Assembly: GCA_902609855.1 (NCBI GenBank) | Contig: CACLTL010000003.1 | Location: 94,038-158,037 of the forward strand | Length of the DNA: 64,000 bases | DNA from: an uncultured Pelagibacteraceae bacterium | Lineage (GTDB): Bacteria; Pseudomonadota; Alphaproteobacteria; Pelagibacterales; Pelagibacteraceae | Direction of reading: 5' to 3' | Shown: one piece after another, positions 17,445 through 25,181 of the stretch | Position numbering within the stretch: the stretch's first letter is position 1 | How the letters are laid out: each line of letters opens with the position of its first letter | Program-made: the position numbers and the translations under genes | The notes under the pieces: generated by a model | Seen by the model: only the letters and a program-made list of their open reading frames with translations | Told to the model about the DNA's origin: nothing | Database searches by the model: none

Positions 17445-19351
17445 TCAAAAAATTTTAAACTTTCAGGATTGGCTATTGCCTCTTTATTATTGATATTTTC
17501 CCCGTGAATTACTTTTCTAACCGCAAGTTCAACTATTTTACCACTTTTTGTCCTAGGAATTTCTGGAACTTTAATTATTATTGAAGGAACATGTTTCGGA
17601 GAACAGTTTTTTCTTATTCTTGATTTAATCAATTTTATTTTTTCATCATCTAACTCTTCATTGTTTTTAGTTGTAATAAACAAGACAATCCTTACATCAT
17701 CATTATAATCTTGCCCTACAACTAGCCCTTCGGTAATGAAATCGATGTCTTCAACTTGTTGATAAATTTCTGATGTTCCTATTCTTACACCTCCGGGGTT
17801 TAACGTAGCATCAGATCGTCCTCTCATGATAAAACCATTATTTATAGTTCGCTCAATGAAATCACCATGATGCCAAATATTTTCAAATTTATTGAAATAA
17901 GCCTTATGATATTTTTGTCCGTCATCATCACCCCAAAACTTTACGGGCATGGATGGAAAAGGTTTTTTAACTACAAGCTCCCCTTTCTCTCCTTCTTTTA
18001 CACTTTTTCCCTCATCTGTAAAAACATCCACATCAATACCTAAGCTTTGACCTTGAATTTCTCCCATATATACATTTGAGTAAAGATTTCCTAAAACAAG
18101 ACAGCCAACTAAATCTGTTCCTCCTGCAATAGAGGCAAGATGAACATCTTTCTTTAAATTATCATACACATACTTAAAGCTTTCCTCAGCTAAGGGAGAG
18201 CCTGTTGAAGTTATTATTTTTATTGAACTTAGATCTAGATTTTTACTATTATATTTTTCATTCTTTAAATGATCGATGTATTTAGCGCTAACTCCAAAAA
18301 GATTTATTTTCTTGTTTTGACAATACTCTAAAAGAACATCTATTTTTGGATATACAGGAGCCCCATCGAATAAAAATATAGAAGAACCTGTTGCTAATCC
18401 TCCAACCAACCAATTCCACATCATCCAGCCTGTAGTAGTATAATAAAATAATTTTTCATTATCTCTGATATCGCAATGAAGCATGAATTCTTTATTATGT
18501 TCAATTAAAACATTTCCAGCTCCATGTGTTATGCATTTTGGTTTTCCAGTGGTACCACTTGAATAGAGAATATAAATAGGATGATTAAATTCAAATCGTT
18601 CAAAAGTTTCATCCATTTTTTCTTTTTCTAAAACTTGATCAAAGTTTATATAATTTTGAAGATCAATCTCTTCTTTCTTATTATATGCAAACACTAAAGT
18701 TTTTTTTATCGAAGGAATTTGCTTTAAAATATTTTCAATTTTTTCAAGAATATTTATTTTTTTACCATTATAAAAATAGTGATCACTAGTAATTAAAATA
18801 CTAGGTTCAATTTGTTTAAATCGATCTACAACTCCTTGGGTTCCAAAGTCCGGGGAACATGACGACCAGATAATTCCATTTTTTGCACATGCTAAAAAAC
18901 CTATTATAGACTCAATTTTATTTGGAACATAAGCAGCAACGCGATCTCCTTTTTTTAAACCTATAGATTTTAAGTAGTTAGAAAATTTACAGACTTTAAT
19001 ATAAAGTTGTTTCCAAGAAATCTCTTCTTCAAACCCTTTCTCAGATAAAAAACTTATTGCTATCTCTGATGACTTTTTCTTAAGAATATTTTCAGCATAA
19101 TTTAGTTTTGAATCTGGAAAAAATTTAGTCTTATTAAATATTTCATTAGATTTAATAGGTTCTTTTCCTTTATCTCCTATAATCTTTGAATAATCCCAAA
19201 ACTTTGACCAAAATTCCTCTGGATGATCTACCGACCATTTCCACAAAGTTTTAAAATTGTAATTAGATTTATGATTTATAAATTTTGAGAAATCTTCAAG
19301 AAGAGACTTTTCTTTTCTACTTCTAGAGGGTTCCCACAAAAACTTTTGCAT
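17420..19351 (-). CDS. Acetoacetyl-CoA synthetase
   Basis: This AMP-forming ligase activates acetoacetate to acetoacetyl-CoA. The 643-residue length and the N-terminal extension with LWKWSVDHPEEFWSKFWDYS are typical of the acetoacetate--CoA ligase branch of the acetyl-CoA synthetase family. Adenylation motifs include ILYSSGTTGKPKCITHG (P-loop), YTTTGWMMWNWLVGGL, MRGRSDATLNPGGVRIG and the C-terminal lysine region IPRTKSGKIVELAVRK. The thiolase at 15234 could split the product into two acetyl-CoA. A perfect 8-bp-arm hairpin lies immediately before its start codon. Confidence 0.92.
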   Translation of the reverse strand: MQKFLWEPSRSRKEKSLLEDFSKFINHKSNYNFKTLWKWSVDHPEEFWSKFWDYSKIIGDKGKEPIKSNEIFNKTKFFPDSKLNYAENILKKKSSEIAISFLSEKGFEEEISWKQLYIKVCKFSNYLKSIGLKKGDRVAAYVPNKIESIIGFLACAKNGIIWSSCSPDFGTQGVVDRFKQIEPSILITSDHYFYNGKKINILEKIENILKQIPSIKKTLVFAYNKKEEIDLQNYINFDQVLEKEKMDETFERFEFNHPIYILYSSGTTGKPKCITHGAGNVLIEHNKEFMLHCDIRDNEKLFYYTTTGWMMWNWLVGGLATGSSIFLFDGAPVYPKIDVLLEYCQNKKINLFGVSAKYIDHLKNEKYNSKNLDLSSIKIITSTGSPLAEESFKYVYDNLKKDVHLASIAGGTDLVGCLVLGNLYSNVYMGEIQGQSLGIDVDVFTDEGKSVKEGEKGELVVKKPFPSMPVKFWGDDDGQKYHKAYFNKFENIWHHGDFIERTINNGFIMRGRSDATLNPGGVRIGTSEIYQQVEDIDFITEGLVVGQDYNDDVRIVLFITTKNNEELDDEKIKLIKSRIRKNCSPKHVPSIIIKVPEIPRTKSGKIVELAVRKVIHGENINNKEAIANPESLKFFENLSQLKL

Positions 19352-19378
19352 AAAAGCTAGCTTAGCTTTTATTTTTTT
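19352..19378. promoter_or_regulatory. Hairpin abutting the acetoacetyl-CoA synthetase start; terminator-like on the plus strand
   Basis: AAAAGCTA (19352-19359) and TAGCTTTT (19363-19370) form a perfect 8-bp stem with a 3-nt loop, followed on the plus strand by a seven-T run (19372-19378), the shape of an intrinsic terminator. On the minus strand the stem ends directly at the ATG of the synthetase gene (19349-19351), so it would occupy its ribosome-binding region. It could block antisense read-through, or dampen translation of the synthetase. Confidence 0.5.
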
Positions 19379-19476
19379 ATCTTAATAGGTATTTTTTAAG
19401 AATAATTTTCTGAACTAAAACTGCCCTATTTGTTTTAATCTCTCTTTTTTTAAATAAAAAATTTATTAACCAACGC

Positions 19477-19527
19477 ATGTCACATATGAATAAAACTAAT
19501 TGACGAAAAAAAGCAGAAAATGTGACA
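19477..19527. promoter_or_regulatory. Pair of inverted 8-bp motifs in the divergent spacer
   Basis: TGTCACAT (19478-19485) and ATGTGACA (19520-19527) are exact reverse complements with centres 42 bp apart, close to four helical turns. They lie in the 269-bp spacer between acetoacetyl-CoA synthetase and aceE. In the same spacer TGCCCTATT occurs twice (19422-19430 and 19551-19559). No regulator is identifiable; the arrangement is of the kind used by a protein binding two sites. Confidence 0.3.
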
Positions 19528-19606
19528 AAAATTGATCTTATCCGACTATTTGCCCTATTCTTTAATGTTTATTAATTATTTATTTTTTAATATGTTGCAC
19601 CCAGTT

Positions 19607-19612
19607 TATAAT
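19607..19612 (+). promoter_or_regulatory. Candidate -10 box of aceE
   Basis: A perfect TATAAT ends 8 bp before the aceE ATG. If used, transcription would start within about two bases of the start codon, giving a nearly leaderless mRNA; consistent with that, there is no Shine-Dalgarno sequence before aceE. The -35 region is only a T-run, so the assignment is tentative. Confidence 0.4.
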
Positions 19613-19620
19613 AGCTAATT

Positions 19621-22600
19621 ATGGCTCAGAATATTTCAGTTCCAGATATAGGTGATTTTAAAGACGTTGAGGTAATAGAAGTTTTAGTTAAGCCTGGTGA
19701 TCAAATAAACAAAAATGACCCTATTGTTACAATTGAGAGCGACAAGTCAAGTGTGGAAATACCTTCTCCTGCTGCTGGAGAAATTAAAGATTTAAAAGTT
19801 AAAATTGGTGATAAAGTTTCGGAGGGAAGCATATTAGCCACAATAGAAAATGGCCAAGCGGCTTCGGCTCCAAAAGAAGAAAAAATAGTTAAAGAAGCTC
19901 AACCTCAAGAAAAACCAAAAACTAATGGTGAAATAAATCAGGTAAGACAAGTTAAGAAGGTCTTTGCTGAACAAGCTTCAAAAGATGATATTGATCCTAT
20001 TGAAACCAACGAATGGATAGACTCTCTAAATTCAGTAATTGAAAAAGATGGTTCTTCAAGAGCAAGTTACTTATTAAACAAAGTTATCGATCAAGCTTAT
20101 AAAGCTGGTCTTGTTCTTCCAGATACTAGAACAACTCCTTACATTAATACTATTCCACCAGAAGCTGAGATTAAATCACCCGGTGATCAAAATATTGAAA
20201 AAAAAATACGGGCATATGTAAGGTGGAACGCAGCGGCTATGGTCGTGAAGGCTAACAAAAAAAGTCCTGAACTAGGTGGTCACATCGGTACCTTTGCATC
20301 TGCGGCTACACTTTACGATGTGGGAATGAATCATTTTTGGAGAGCAAAAAATAATAAGTTTGGTGGAGATTTAATTTATTTTCAAGGACACTCGGCTCCA
20401 GGAATGTATGCAAGAGCTTTCTTAGAGGGAAGACTTACTTCAAAACAACTAGATGGTTTTAGGCAAGAAGTGAATAAAGGAGGTTTGTCCTCATATCCTC
20501 ACCCTTGGTTGATGCCAAAGTTCTGGCAATTTCCAACTGTGTCCATGGGTCTTGGACCTATCATGGCTATCTATCAAGCTAGATTTTTAAAATACTTAAT
20601 CAATAGAGGATTAATTAAAGATGAGGGAAGAAAAATTTGGGTATTTCTTGGTGATGGTGAAATGGATGAGCCGGAGTCACTTGGTGCTATTGGTTTAGCT
20701 GCTCGTGAAAAATTAGATAATTTGATTTTTGTTGTAAATTGTAATTTGCAAAGACTGGACGGACCTGTTCGAGGAAATAGTAAAATTATTCAGGAACTAG
20801 AGGGAAGCTTTAGAGGTTCGGGTTGGAATGTAATAAAAGTTATTTGGGGATCATACTGGGACCAATTACTGGCTAAAGATAAAACAGGTCTTCTTATTAA
20901 GAGGATGAACGAATGTGTAGACGGAGAATACCAAGCATTTAAAGCTAAAGGTGGATCTTATGTAAGAGAAAAATTTTTTGGAAAATATCCTGAACTTACT
21001 GAGCTTGTTTCCTCTTTAACCGATAAAGATATTTGGAGATTGAATAGAGGAGGTCATGATCCTCACAAAGTTTATGCAGCTTACGCAGCAGCAATGCAGC
21101 ATACTGGATCACCTACGGTTATCTTAGCAAAAACTATCAAAGGATATGGAATGGGTAAAACAGGTGAAAGTGTTAACACAACCCATCAACAAAAAAAATT
21201 AGATGAAGAGGATCTTCTTTACTATAGAGATAGATTTAATGTGCCTCTTACAGATAAACAAGTAAAAGACATAGAGTATTACAAACCAAGTGAGAGTTCT
21301 GAGGAAATTAAATATTTAAAAGATAAGAGAATAAAACTAGGAGGTTTTATTCCAGAACGATCAACTTTTGCCAAACAAATTAAAGCTCCACCAAAAGACA
21401 TCTTTGATCAATTCATGAAATCAACCGGGGAAAAAGAGATGTCCACGACAATGGCTTTAGTGAGAATGATGACTGCACTCCTTAGAGATAAAAATGTTGC
21501 ACCAAGGTTAGTGCCAATCATCCCTGATGAAGCGAGAACTTTTGGAATGGAGGGATTCTTTCAAAAAATTGGTATTTACGCACATGAGGGACAAAAATAT
21601 GAGCCGGTTGATTCTGAACAACTTAGTTCATATCGAGAGGATAAAAGTGGTCAAGTTTTAGAGGAAGGTATCAATGAGTCTGGAGCAATGTCATCTTGGA
21701 TTGCAGCAGGAACTGCTTACACTAATCACGATATCGAGATGATACCTGTTTATATTTTCTATTCTATGTTCGGATTTCAAAGAGTTGGAGATCTAGCATG
21801 GGCAGCTGGTGACTCTCAAGCTAGAGGATTTTTAATTGGAGCAACAGCTGGTAGAACCACATTAGCTGGAGAAGGATTACAACACCAAGACGGGCACAGC
21901 CAGTTATTGGCATCAAATATTCCAAACTGCGTTAGTTACGATCCAACATTTGCTTACGAGATGGCAACAATATTTAGAGAAGGCTTAAAAAGAATGCATG
22001 AAAAGAAAGAGAATGTCTTCTACTACATCACTGCAATGAACGAAAATTACTCTCATCCAGAAAAACCTAAGGATTGTGATGAAGGAATTCTAAAAGGTAT
22101 GTACTTATTTAAAGAGGGAAAAAATAAAGGAAAAACTAAAGTTCAATTATTAGGTTCAGGAACTATTTTAAGAGAAATTATAGCCGCTTCTAAGATCCTA
22201 TCAAAAGAATATAATATAGACGCTGACATTTGGAGTGTGACGAGTTTCAATGAGTTAAGAAGAGATGGAATGGAAACCGAGAGATTAAATCTTCTTAACC
22301 CAGATAAAAAAGCGAAAAAATCTTATGTTCAGAAATGTTTATCAAAAAGAGATGGGCCAGTTATAGCAGCTTCAGATTATACAAGAGCATTCACTGATCA
22401 AATAAGACCTTACACAGACAAAAAGTTTTATTCATTCGGAACAGATGGTTATGGAAGAAGTGACACCAGAAAAAATCTTAGAAAATTTTTTGAGGTAGAT
22501 AAAGAGCATATAGTAGCCTTTACCTTAAGCGCATTAGCAAAAGAACAACTTGTTGGTTCTGAAGAAGCAGAAAAAGCAATTAAAAAATATAAGATAGACA

Positions 22601-22629
22601 AAGAGAAAGATTTCCCAGCAAATTTATAA
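19621..22629 (+). CDS. aceE: Pyruvate dehydrogenase E1, homodimeric type, with N-terminal lipoyl domain
   Basis: E1 decarboxylates pyruvate with thiamine diphosphate and reductively acetylates a lipoyl group. The 1002-residue protein has two parts. Residues 1-75 are a complete lipoyl domain with the lysine (Lys42) in ESDKSSVEIP. After a Lys/Glu/Pro-rich linker (about 76-105) comes the AceE-type E1 with FAEQASKDDIDPIETNEWID at its start, the thiamine diphosphate motif from GDGEMDEPESLGAIGLAARE to NCNLQRLDGPVRGN, and GEGLQHQDGHSQL in the middle. The usual AceE is about 890 residues without a lipoyl domain. The domain is about 60% identical by eye (42 of 70) to that of the E2 encoded next, suggesting local duplication. 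Confidence 0.95.
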   Translation: MAQNISVPDIGDFKDVEVIEVLVKPGDQINKNDPIVTIESDKSSVEIPSPAAGEIKDLKVKIGDKVSEGSILATIENGQAASAPKEEKIVKEAQPQEKPKTNGEINQVRQVKKVFAEQASKDDIDPIETNEWIDSLNSVIEKDGSSRASYLLNKVIDQAYKAGLVLPDTRTTPYINTIPPEAEIKSPGDQNIEKKIRAYVRWNAAAMVVKANKKSPELGGHIGTFASAATLYDVGMNHFWRAKNNKFGGDLIYFQGHSAPGMYARAFLEGRLTSKQLDGFRQEVNKGGLSSYPHPWLMPKFWQFPTVSMGLGPIMAIYQARFLKYLINRGLIKDEGRKIWVFLGDGEMDEPESLGAIGLAAREKLDNLIFVVNCNLQRLDGPVRGNSKIIQELEGSFRGSGWNVIKVIWGSYWDQLLAKDKTGLLIKRMNECVDGEYQAFKAKGGSYVREKFFGKYPELTELVSSLTDKDIWRLNRGGHDPHKVYAAYAAAMQHTGSPTVILAKTIKGYGMGKTGESVNTTHQQKKLDEEDLLYYRDRFNVPLTDKQVKDIEYYKPSESSEEIKYLKDKRIKLGGFIPERSTFAKQIKAPPKDIFDQFMKSTGEKEMSTTMALVRMMTALLRDKNVAPRLVPIIPDEARTFGMEGFFQKIGIYAHEGQKYEPVDSEQLSSYREDKSGQVLEEGINESGAMSSWIAAGTAYTNHDIEMIPVYIFYSMFGFQRVGDLAWAAGDSQARGFLIGATAGRTTLAGEGLQHQDGHSQLLASNIPNCVSYDPTFAYEMATIFREGLKRMHEKKENVFYYITAMNENYSHPEKPKDCDEGILKGMYLFKEGKNKGKTKVQLLGSGTILREIIAASKILSKEYNIDADIWSVTSFNELRRDGMETERLNLLNPDKKAKKSYVQKCLSKRDGPVIAASDYTRAFTDQIRPYTDKKFYSFGTDGYGRSDTRKNLRKFFEVDKEHIVAFTLSALAKEQLVGSEEAEKAIKKYKIDKEKDFPANL

Positions 22630-22630
22630 A

Positions 22631-23893
22631 ATGGCAATTCAAAAAATTTTAGTTCCAGATATGGGTGACTTTAAAGATGTAGAAGTCATCGAAGTTCTTG
22701 TTAAAAAAGGACAAGTTATTAAAAAAAACGACTCTTTAATTACTTTAGAAAGTGATAAATCAAGTGTTGAAGTGCCATCAACTCACGAAGGCAAGATAGA
22801 AAAAATTAATGTTTCTGTAGGTGATAAAATTAACAAAGGAGATTTAATTCTTACTTTAGAGTCAAAGCAGGAAACAAATGAACCTATAAAAGAAAAATCT
22901 AAAAAAAAACCAGTAAAACAAAAAATACAAAATGAAGTAGTCCAGGTACAACAGCAACAACCTGCGCCTAGTGTTCCTACTTCAGGAAAAAGTTCTGCAA
23001 GTCCAAAAATAAGAAAATTTGCAAGAGAGCTGGGAGCGGATATTTCTAAAATTTCTGGCACGCAACGAGCTGGTAGAGTGTCAGAAGAAGATGTAAAAAA
23101 TTTTATAAGATCTCAAGTGACAGTTTCTCAAGGTGAGGTGCAAAAAAAAGAAGTTACAAAATATGTAGAAGAATATTCTCACGAGGAATTTGGAGAAATA
23201 GCAACACAAGATCTACCGCGTGTTAAGAAACTTTCGGGACCACATTTAGTCAGATCATGGACAGAAATTCCACACGTTACCCAACATGATGAAATAGATG
23301 TTACTGACATGGAACAGTTTAGAAATTCTTTATACGATTATTATACTGGTGAAAAAATAAAAGTAACTCCTCTTGCTTTTATTGCAAAAGCCTTAGTGAG
23401 CGCTCTAAAAGAATTTCCAAATTTTAACGCATCATTAAACCCTGAGAATAATAAAATTATTTATAAAAAATATTTTCATGTCGGTTTTGCCGTTGATACT
23501 CCTCATGGTCTTATGGTTCCTAAATTAAGAAACGTTGATCAAATGAGTATTCAAAAAATTGGGGAAGAACTTAAAAATACAAGTCAACTTTGCAGAGAAC
23601 TAAAGATTGATAAAAAAGAATTTTTTGGTGGATCTATGACTATCTCAAGTTTAGGAGGTATTGGCGGAACACATTTTACACCTATCATTAATCCGCCAGA
23701 GGTAGCAATTTTAGGAGTTGGAAGAACTTTCGATCGACTTGTTAAAGAAAAAAATCAAATAGTTTCTAGAAAAATACTTCCGATATCATTATCTTATGAT
23801 CACAGATTAATAGATGGCGCGGAAGGTGCTAGATTTTGTGTCTATCTTGGAAAATGTCTTGGAAAAGATTTTGCCTTTAAGCTTGCTGTTTAG
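22631..23893 (+). CDS. aceF: Pyruvate dehydrogenase E2, dihydrolipoamide acetyltransferase
   Basis: E2 is the core of the pyruvate dehydrogenase complex and transfers the acetyl group from lipoamide to CoA. The 420-residue protein has one lipoyl domain (1-77, Lys43 in ESDKSSVEVP), a Lys/Gln-rich linker, the peripheral-subunit-binding domain (about 118-155, SPKIRKFARELGADISKISG) and the catalytic domain with the active-site His391 in SYDHRLIDG. Enterobacterial AceF has three lipoyl domains; here E2 has one and E1 another. It begins one base after the aceE stop, so the two are translated as a unit. Confidence 0.96.
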   Translation: MAIQKILVPDMGDFKDVEVIEVLVKKGQVIKKNDSLITLESDKSSVEVPSTHEGKIEKINVSVGDKINKGDLILTLESKQETNEPIKEKSKKKPVKQKIQNEVVQVQQQQPAPSVPTSGKSSASPKIRKFARELGADISKISGTQRAGRVSEEDVKNFIRSQVTVSQGEVQKKEVTKYVEEYSHEEFGEIATQDLPRVKKLSGPHLVRSWTEIPHVTQHDEIDVTDMEQFRNSLYDYYTGEKIKVTPLAFIAKALVSALKEFPNFNASLNPENNKIIYKKYFHVGFAVDTPHGLMVPKLRNVDQMSIQKIGEELKNTSQLCRELKIDKKEFFGGSMTISSLGGIGGTHFTPIINPPEVAILGVGRTFDRLVKEKNQIVSRKILPISLSYDHRLIDGAEGARFCVYLGKCLGKDFAFKLAV

Positions 23894-23917
23894 ATCTTCT
23901 TAAACTATTAACCCTTG

Positions 23918-24814
23918 ATGGATAAAAAATCGTTCTCGCTAATTTGCGCTATTGTTACATCTGTTCTTTGGGGCTCAGCTTTTGTGGCGCAAGACATGGG
24001 TATGGATTTTATAGGGCCACATACTTTTAATGTAGGAAGATTTTTAATTGGATTTTTAACTTTACTTCCTTTCTTTTTCATTTTTGAATTTAAAAATATA
24101 AATTTCAAACATCTTGATAAAAGAAAAATAGCTTATTTTTTATTTTACTTGGGTTTTGTTTTAGCCATAGGCCAAGAGCTACAACAGATTTCTTTAATAT
24201 ATACCGATGTAGCAAACACTGGTGTTTTTACAGTCTTCTATGTTTTGGTCGTTCCTGTAATTTCGTACTTTATATTTTCTAAAAAAATACACTGGTCTAT
24301 TTGGCCGTCAGTTTTTATCTGTATTCTTGGTGGCTTGCTTCTGAGCGAACTTAATAATTATTCGGTAAGATTAGGTGATACTTTAGGTATCTTAAGTGCC
24401 TTTTGTTGGGGAGTACATATTTTGCTTATAAGAAAAACGGTTGAAATGTTTAACTTTCCTATAACTATAGCAATGTCTCAATGTTTTGTGGCATGCATAG
24501 TTTTGATTGGTCCTATGTTTTATTTTGAAGACCCAACGTTCAGTAATTTTTTAAAAGACTCATACGAAGTTTTATATGTGGGAATTCTATCAAGTGGCCT
24601 TGCTTTTTTATTACAAACATACAGTTTACAAAATATATCTCCAGCTCCTGCTGCAATAGTTTTCTCGTTGGAAGGTGTTTTCGCAGCAATTTTGGCTTGG
24701 TTAATACTAGACCAATTCTTAAATGAAATTAAAATTTTAGGAATATTTCTAATATTAGCTGCTGTAATTTTCTCACAACTAATGCCAATATATGATAAAA
24801 AAAAATATGGATGA
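23918..24814 (+). CDS. EamA/DMT-family transporter
   Basis: The 298-residue protein has about ten hydrophobic segments arranged as two repeats of the EamA type. The first repeat begins ICAIVTSVLWGSAFVAQDMG, the second LGILSAFCWGVHILLIRKTV, and the C-terminal half has YSLQNISPAPAAIVFSLEGV, typical of drug/metabolite transporters. Substrate unknown. I chose the ATG at 23918 over the TTG one codon earlier. It ends inside the start of the next gene. Confidence 0.88.
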   Translation: MDKKSFSLICAIVTSVLWGSAFVAQDMGMDFIGPHTFNVGRFLIGFLTLLPFFFIFEFKNINFKHLDKRKIAYFLFYLGFVLAIGQELQQISLIYTDVANTGVFTVFYVLVVPVISYFIFSKKIHWSIWPSVFICILGGLLLSELNNYSVRLGDTLGILSAFCWGVHILLIRKTVEMFNFPITIAMSQCFVACIVLIGPMFYFEDPTFSNFLKDSYEVLYVGILSSGLAFLLQTYSLQNISPAPAAIVFSLEGVFAAILAWLILDQFLNEIKILGIFLILAAVIFSQLMPIYDKKKYG

Positions 24815-25181
24815 AACTAATAAAGGTTTTATGAAACATTTGGGAGGTCTGGAATTAAAACAGATCAGCGATACTCAATACGAATTTGTAGTTGAAGTAA
24901 AAGAAATACATTTGAATACTGGAAAAATTGCTCATGGTGGTTTCCTATCATCAATAGCAGATACAGGAATGGGTACTGCAGCTCATAGGGCGGCTGGCGA
25001 TAGAAGATGTGTAACTATAAATTTAGATATGAAATTCATTTCAGCAGGTCAATTAGGTGACAAACTTAAAGGAAATGTTAAAATTTTAAAAAAAACAAAG
25101 ACTCTTGTTTTTATAAGCTGTGAAATTTCTAATGATAAAGAAATTGTCGTTTCTGCCTCTGGAACTTGGAAAATTCTTTAA
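24792..25181 (+). CDS. Hotdog-fold thioesterase, PaaI type
   Basis: The 129-residue protein is a single hotdog domain of the PaaI/YdiI type, which hydrolyses acyl- or aryl-CoA thioesters. The family core HLNTGKIAHGGFLSSIADTG (catalytic loop with HGG followed by the central helix) is intact, as is the later strand LDMKFISAGQLGDKL. Two starts are possible: ATG at 24792 or at 24807; the latter overlaps the stop of the transporter gene more tightly. The 3' end overlaps the convergent TRAP permease gene by 4 bp. Confidence 0.85.
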   Translation: MIKKNMDETNKGFMKHLGGLELKQISDTQYEFVVEVKEIHLNTGKIAHGGFLSSIADTGMGTAAHRAAGDRRCVTINLDMKFISAGQLGDKLKGNVKILKKTKTLVFISCEISNDKEIVVSASGTWKIL

